A stretch of DNA of 64,000 bases, taken from NCBI RefSeq assembly GCF_000003815.2, contig NC_049992.1, forward strand, positions 8,637,283 through 8,701,282, in the 5' to 3' direction. The position numbers were made by a program, and so were the translations under genes. Under the pieces are notes generated by a model. The model did not search any database. It had not been told where the DNA came from and was given only the letters and a program-made list of their open reading frames with translations. The stretch's first letter is position 1; every line of letters begins with the position of its first letter. Shown here piece after piece: positions 61,364 to 64,000 of the stretch. The DNA is from Branchiostoma floridae (lineage: Eukaryota > Chordata > Leptocardii > Amphioxiformes > Branchiostomatidae).

Positions 61364-61660
61364 AAACCAAGCAGCACATTCATGGTAGGCCGATACGTAT
61401 GTCATAACGTTACATACCGTCGAATCTGCAGGGTAGAATATCTCGCTAGCACGATATGGCATGGACCGCAAACCAAGCAGCACATTCATGGTAGGCCGAT
61501 ACGTATGTCATAACGTTACATACCGTCGAATCTGCAGGGTAGAATATCTCGCTAGCACGGTATGGCATGGTCGACCCGGACGGACGGACGGACGGACAGA
61601 CGGACAGAAATCTAATATCGGTCTGATTGCCTTTCGCCGCGGAAGCGCGGCGAAAGACAA
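61364..61660. repeat. 106-bp tandem duplication, GGAC run and 11-bp hairpin
   Basis: AAACCAAGCAGCACATTCAT begins at 61364 and again at 61470, with almost identical text through CTCGCTAGCACG. A GGACGGACGGACGG run follows, then CTTTCGCCGCG-GAAG-CGCGGCGAAAG, a perfect stem near 61632-61658. The long ORF through it is accidental. Confidence 0.85.
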
Positions 61661-61760
61661 AAAAAGCCAAGCAATTCACTGGAATTGGCTGATAAAATCT
61701 CTTGAGACTGCTAGTAGGAGGAAAACAATAACCACACTGGTGCCTGCAGGTTACAGATAC

Positions 61761-61766
61761 TTTATT
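61761..61766 (-). terminator. Candidate polyadenylation signal for EFHD (AATAAA on the minus strand)
   Basis: TTTATT on the plus strand, about 350 bases downstream of the EFHD stop in the gene's direction. Canonical hexamer; usage unproven. Confidence 0.5.
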
Positions 61767-62113
61767 CTCATGAATATCAAATCTTTTCTTAGGGATGGAG
61801 AGGAAGTGAAGTACCAGTCGGACAAAAACAAACTCACTGTCAAAATGCCAACATTGCCACATCCTATTTGTTATGTTTTTTGTCACTTTCACACAAACAT
61901 GAGCAATCCTCAAACATGTGGGTGTACTAATGCAGGTTGGCTTTTACATGGAGAAGGAACTACAAACTGCCCTGAACAGCAAACTTCAAGCCACCTAGCT
62001 TCAGCTAATTTTCTCATGACTCTGTTTTCTTATATAGTACCAAGCTTGACAAGCTGACTTCTGTGTTGCAAAGGTTTAACATTACAGTATTGATAATCAC
62101 TGGTGGAGAGTTG

Positions 62114-63443
62114 CTACTCAAATGCTCCAGCACGGGCCTTGAACGCAGCTTTGCGTTCCTCCTCCTTCTCTTTTTCGGCCTTCTCCTGCCGCTTGCGCTC
62201 GTAGTCCAACCGCTGCTGCTCCTGTATCTCCTGTTGGTACTTCTCCTTGTCAGCATCTTCGTTCATCTGAGATGGGGAGGATGTTGATTCATCTGAGATG
62301 TTGTTATTATAAAACTGTTGTGTGAGATGTGTATCTATGAGAACTGTGGTGTGAGATGTGTATCTATGATAACTGGTGTGAGATGTGTGTCCATGAGAAC
62401 TGTTGTGTGAGATGTGTATCTATGAGAACTGGTGTGAGATGTGTATCTATAAGAACTGTTGTGTGAGATGTGTATCTATGAGAACTGGTGTGAGATGTGT
62501 ATCCATGAGAACTGTGGTGTGAGATGTGTATCTATGAGAACTGTAGTGTAAGATGTGTAACTACAAGTACTGTGGTGTGAGATGTGTATCTATAAGAACT
62601 GTTGTGTGAGATGTGTATCTATGAGAACTGGTGTGAGATGTGTATCCATGAGAACTGTGGTGTTAGATGTGTATCTATGAGAACTGTAGTGTGAGATGTG
62701 TATCTTTGAGAACTGTAGTGTGAGATGTGTATCTATGATAACTAGTGTGAGATGTGTATCCATGAGAACTGTAGTGTGAGATGTGTATCTATGAGAACTG
62801 TGGTGTGAGATGTGTATCTTTGAGAACTGTAGTGTGAGATGTGTATCTATAAGAACTGTTGTGTGAGATGTGTATCTATGATAACTGTAGTGTGAGATGT
62901 GTATCCATGAGAACTGTGGTGTGAAATGTGTATATATATATATGAGAACTGTGATGTGAGATGTGTAATCCATGAAAACTTTAGTGTGAGATATGTATCT
63001 ATGAGTCTGAGATGTGGAACTGGTATGACATGTGTATGTATCTGTGAGAACTGTGGTGTGAGTTTGAGTTTGGTGGTTCCACACAAGCCCCTATGGCAAT
63101 ACAGTAGAAGCTGCTTAATTGCACGGCCTATTTGCCAGTGAATTTCGTGCAATTATCCGGGTCGTGCAATAATGCGGAGTTATCTTGCTGGACCGCACCG
63201 GTTTGGGATTTGAGGATTCTGTGCAGTTAACAGAAGTGTGCGTTAATCCATTGTGCAATTAACTGGCTTCTACTGTATCACATGTATTACCTTGGATTCA
63301 AAGAATCCCTTTGCTCCTCCAACACCAGCTGCCTTCTGTACTTTGATGGAGACTCCAAACTTGCCGTGGGCCTCCACCAGCTTGGCCAGGCCTGATCCCT
63401 CCGGCATCTCGCCCTTCAGAACCTTACTCCAAAGGTACAGAAA
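62114..63443 (-). CDS. EFHD2: EFHD1/EFHD2 (swiprosin) orthologue, last two coding exons, partial
   Basis: Exons are 63291-63443 and 62114-62266, both phase 0, encoding 102 C-terminal residues then TAG. The first starts FLYLWSKVLKGEMPEGSGLA, matching the segment just after the second EF-hand of human EFHD2, and ends GVGGAKGFFESK (human GVKGAKSFFEAK). The last exon is a highly charged helix, KYQQEIQEQQRLDYERKR and EKEKEEERKAAFKARAGAF. It corresponds to the family's C-terminal coiled coil ending RKAAFKELQSTF in human. Known role: Ca2+-binding, actin-bundling adaptor (EFHD2), or a mitochondrial relative (EFHD1). The two EF-hands are beyond position 64000. Whether it is closer to EFHD1 or EFHD2 cannot be told from this part, so the symbol is provisional. 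Minisatellites fill the introns on both sides of the penultimate exon. Confidence 0.9.
62290..63065. repeat. Minisatellite, ~28-bp unit, in the last EFHD intron
   Basis: Unit close to GTGTGAGATGTGTATCTATG plus AGAACTGTG, repeated roughly 25 times with small changes. The 164-codon His/Thr-rich ORF on the minus strand is only this repeat translated. Confidence 0.95.
63102..63275. mobile_element. 174-bp pogo/Tigger-like MITE, copy 2
   Basis: Starts CAGTAGAAGCTGC, ends CTGGCTTCTACTG, flanked by TA; same length as copy 1 but inverted relative to it. It ends 15 bases before the coding exon that begins at 63291, right at the splice donor. Confidence 0.88.
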
Positions 63444-63529
63444 CTAGGCGGAGAGATGACATTGAGAGAGTGGGTGAGTTAGAGAAGAGACTACTATAGT
63501 AGAATACTTTGGCTGGGTACTATTGCTGG

Positions 63530-64000
63530 GAATGTTGCCCTCACCTCTCCCATGTTTCCCTCACCCCTCCCATGTTGCCCTCAACTCTTTTATGTTGCCC
63601 TCACCTCTCATGTTGTCCCCATCCATCCCATGTTGTGCTCACCCCTCTCATGTTGCCCTCACCCCTCTCACATTGCCCTCACCTCGCCGTGTTGCCCTCA
63701 CCCTATCATGTCGCCCTTACCCCTTCCATATTGCCTTCACCCTTCTGTATTGATATCTGTATCTATATAGGCGGTATAACCGCCCTTTGGCGTAACACAC
63801 TTTTGTCATGTTGCCCTCACCTCTCATCAGGCCTGTCACGTTACCCTCACCTAGCTCTCTTGTGTTGCCCTGAAACCCCTGCTCATGTTGCCCTAACCCC
63901 TTCAATCTTACTCTCACCTGTCTCATGTTGCCCTCAACCCTCCCATCTTGCCCTCACCCTTCTCATGTTGCCCTCACCCTTTTCATGTTGCCCTCACCCT
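63530..64000. repeat. Minisatellite, ~20-bp CATGTTGCCCTCACCC unit, running off the window
   Basis: Unit like CATGTTGCCCTCACCCCTC, repeated more than 15 times. It is interrupted near 63755-63800 by a GGCGGTATAACCGCC fragment. Lies in the EFHD intron upstream of the penultimate exon. Confidence 0.93.

Larger units (their letters stand above)
55285..62113. other. Stretch between eIF5A and EFHD (tail-to-tail)
   Basis: No coding exon recognised. Beyond the putative eIF5A 3' UTR it contains a copy of the CAGTCAAACCTG element (57668-58148), a nested TIR element (58923-59792), a CTGTAAATGC element (60187-60368) and a 106-bp tandem duplication with a GGAC run and hairpin (61364-61660). The EFHD 3' UTR occupies its right end. 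Confidence 0.6.

Noticed and set aside
61180-61383. Minus-strand ORF MNVLLGFCMAYKQEF with an internal GTGAGG donor
   Set aside because: Could be a first exon of an unknown gene, but its upstream sequence is the 106-bp duplicated repeat and no following exon was recognised.
61461-62057. 198-codon plus-strand ORF downstream of EFHD
   Set aside because: Crosses a tandem duplication, a GGAC run, a hairpin and the EFHD 3' UTR in antisense; no domain.
62290-63065. CRISPR-like regular repeats
   Set aside because: Units are contiguous without unique spacers and the DNA is clearly eukaryotic; it is a minisatellite.
62590-63084. 164-codon His/Thr/Ser-rich minus-strand ORF
   Set aside because: Pure translation of the 28-bp minisatellite, inside an EFHD intron.

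Overview
This window looks like nuclear DNA of an invertebrate chordate, most probably a lancelet (amphioxus, Branchiostoma). The genes are intron-rich with GT..AG junctions. The encoded proteins align residue by residue, from memory, with their vertebrate orthologues. The non-coding DNA is full of short terminal-inverted-repeat (TIR) elements, a tRNA-headed SINE and minisatellites. Species was inferred from this character, not from a database match.

Five protein genes can be built exon by exon, and nearly all long ORFs outside them are spurious. (1) 461-4835, minus: the N-terminal five coding exons of ARMC9, a LisH-domain ciliary protein; the rest lies left of the window. (2) 6246-10498, plus: a complete 8-exon PPIH (cyclophilin H, spliceosomal U4/U6 snRNP prolyl isomerase), 178 aa, head-to-head with ARMC9. 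(3) 14893-42681, minus: a complete 10-exon Y-box protein (YBX1/2/3 type), 318 aa, with a 21-kb third intron. (4) 50266-52607, plus: a complete 4-coding-exon eIF5A, 154 aa, with the hypusination loop; it is head-to-head with the Y-box gene and probably has an untranslated first exon near 45.44 kb. (5) 62114-63443, minus: the last two coding exons of an EFHD1/EFHD2 (swiprosin) gene whose EF-hands lie right of the window.

The most interesting gene-level signal is the order. PPIH-YBX and YBX-EIF5A (head-to-head) are neighbours here. From memory, PPIH-YBX1 are neighbours on human 1p34 and YBX2-EIF5A on human 17p13, as expected if whole-genome duplication split one ancestral cluster. ARMC9 and EFHD1 also share human 2q37.

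The most interesting non-coding signal is in the 21-kb Y-box intron. It has no recognisable gene but carries 17 copies of the palindromic E-box CACGTG between 22.36 and 36.06 kb, several times the chance expectation. The rest of the accessory content is a layered repeat landscape: a pogo-like 174-bp MITE pair, a three-copy ~480-bp TIR family, a three-copy CTGTAAATGC family, hAT-like elements with 8-bp target duplications, a SINE nested in a hAT-like element, one TIR element nested in another, foldback elements, a LINE 3' tail against a splice donor, and two minisatellites in EFHD introns. No bacterial-type features, CRISPR arrays, rRNA genes or functional tRNA genes were seen.
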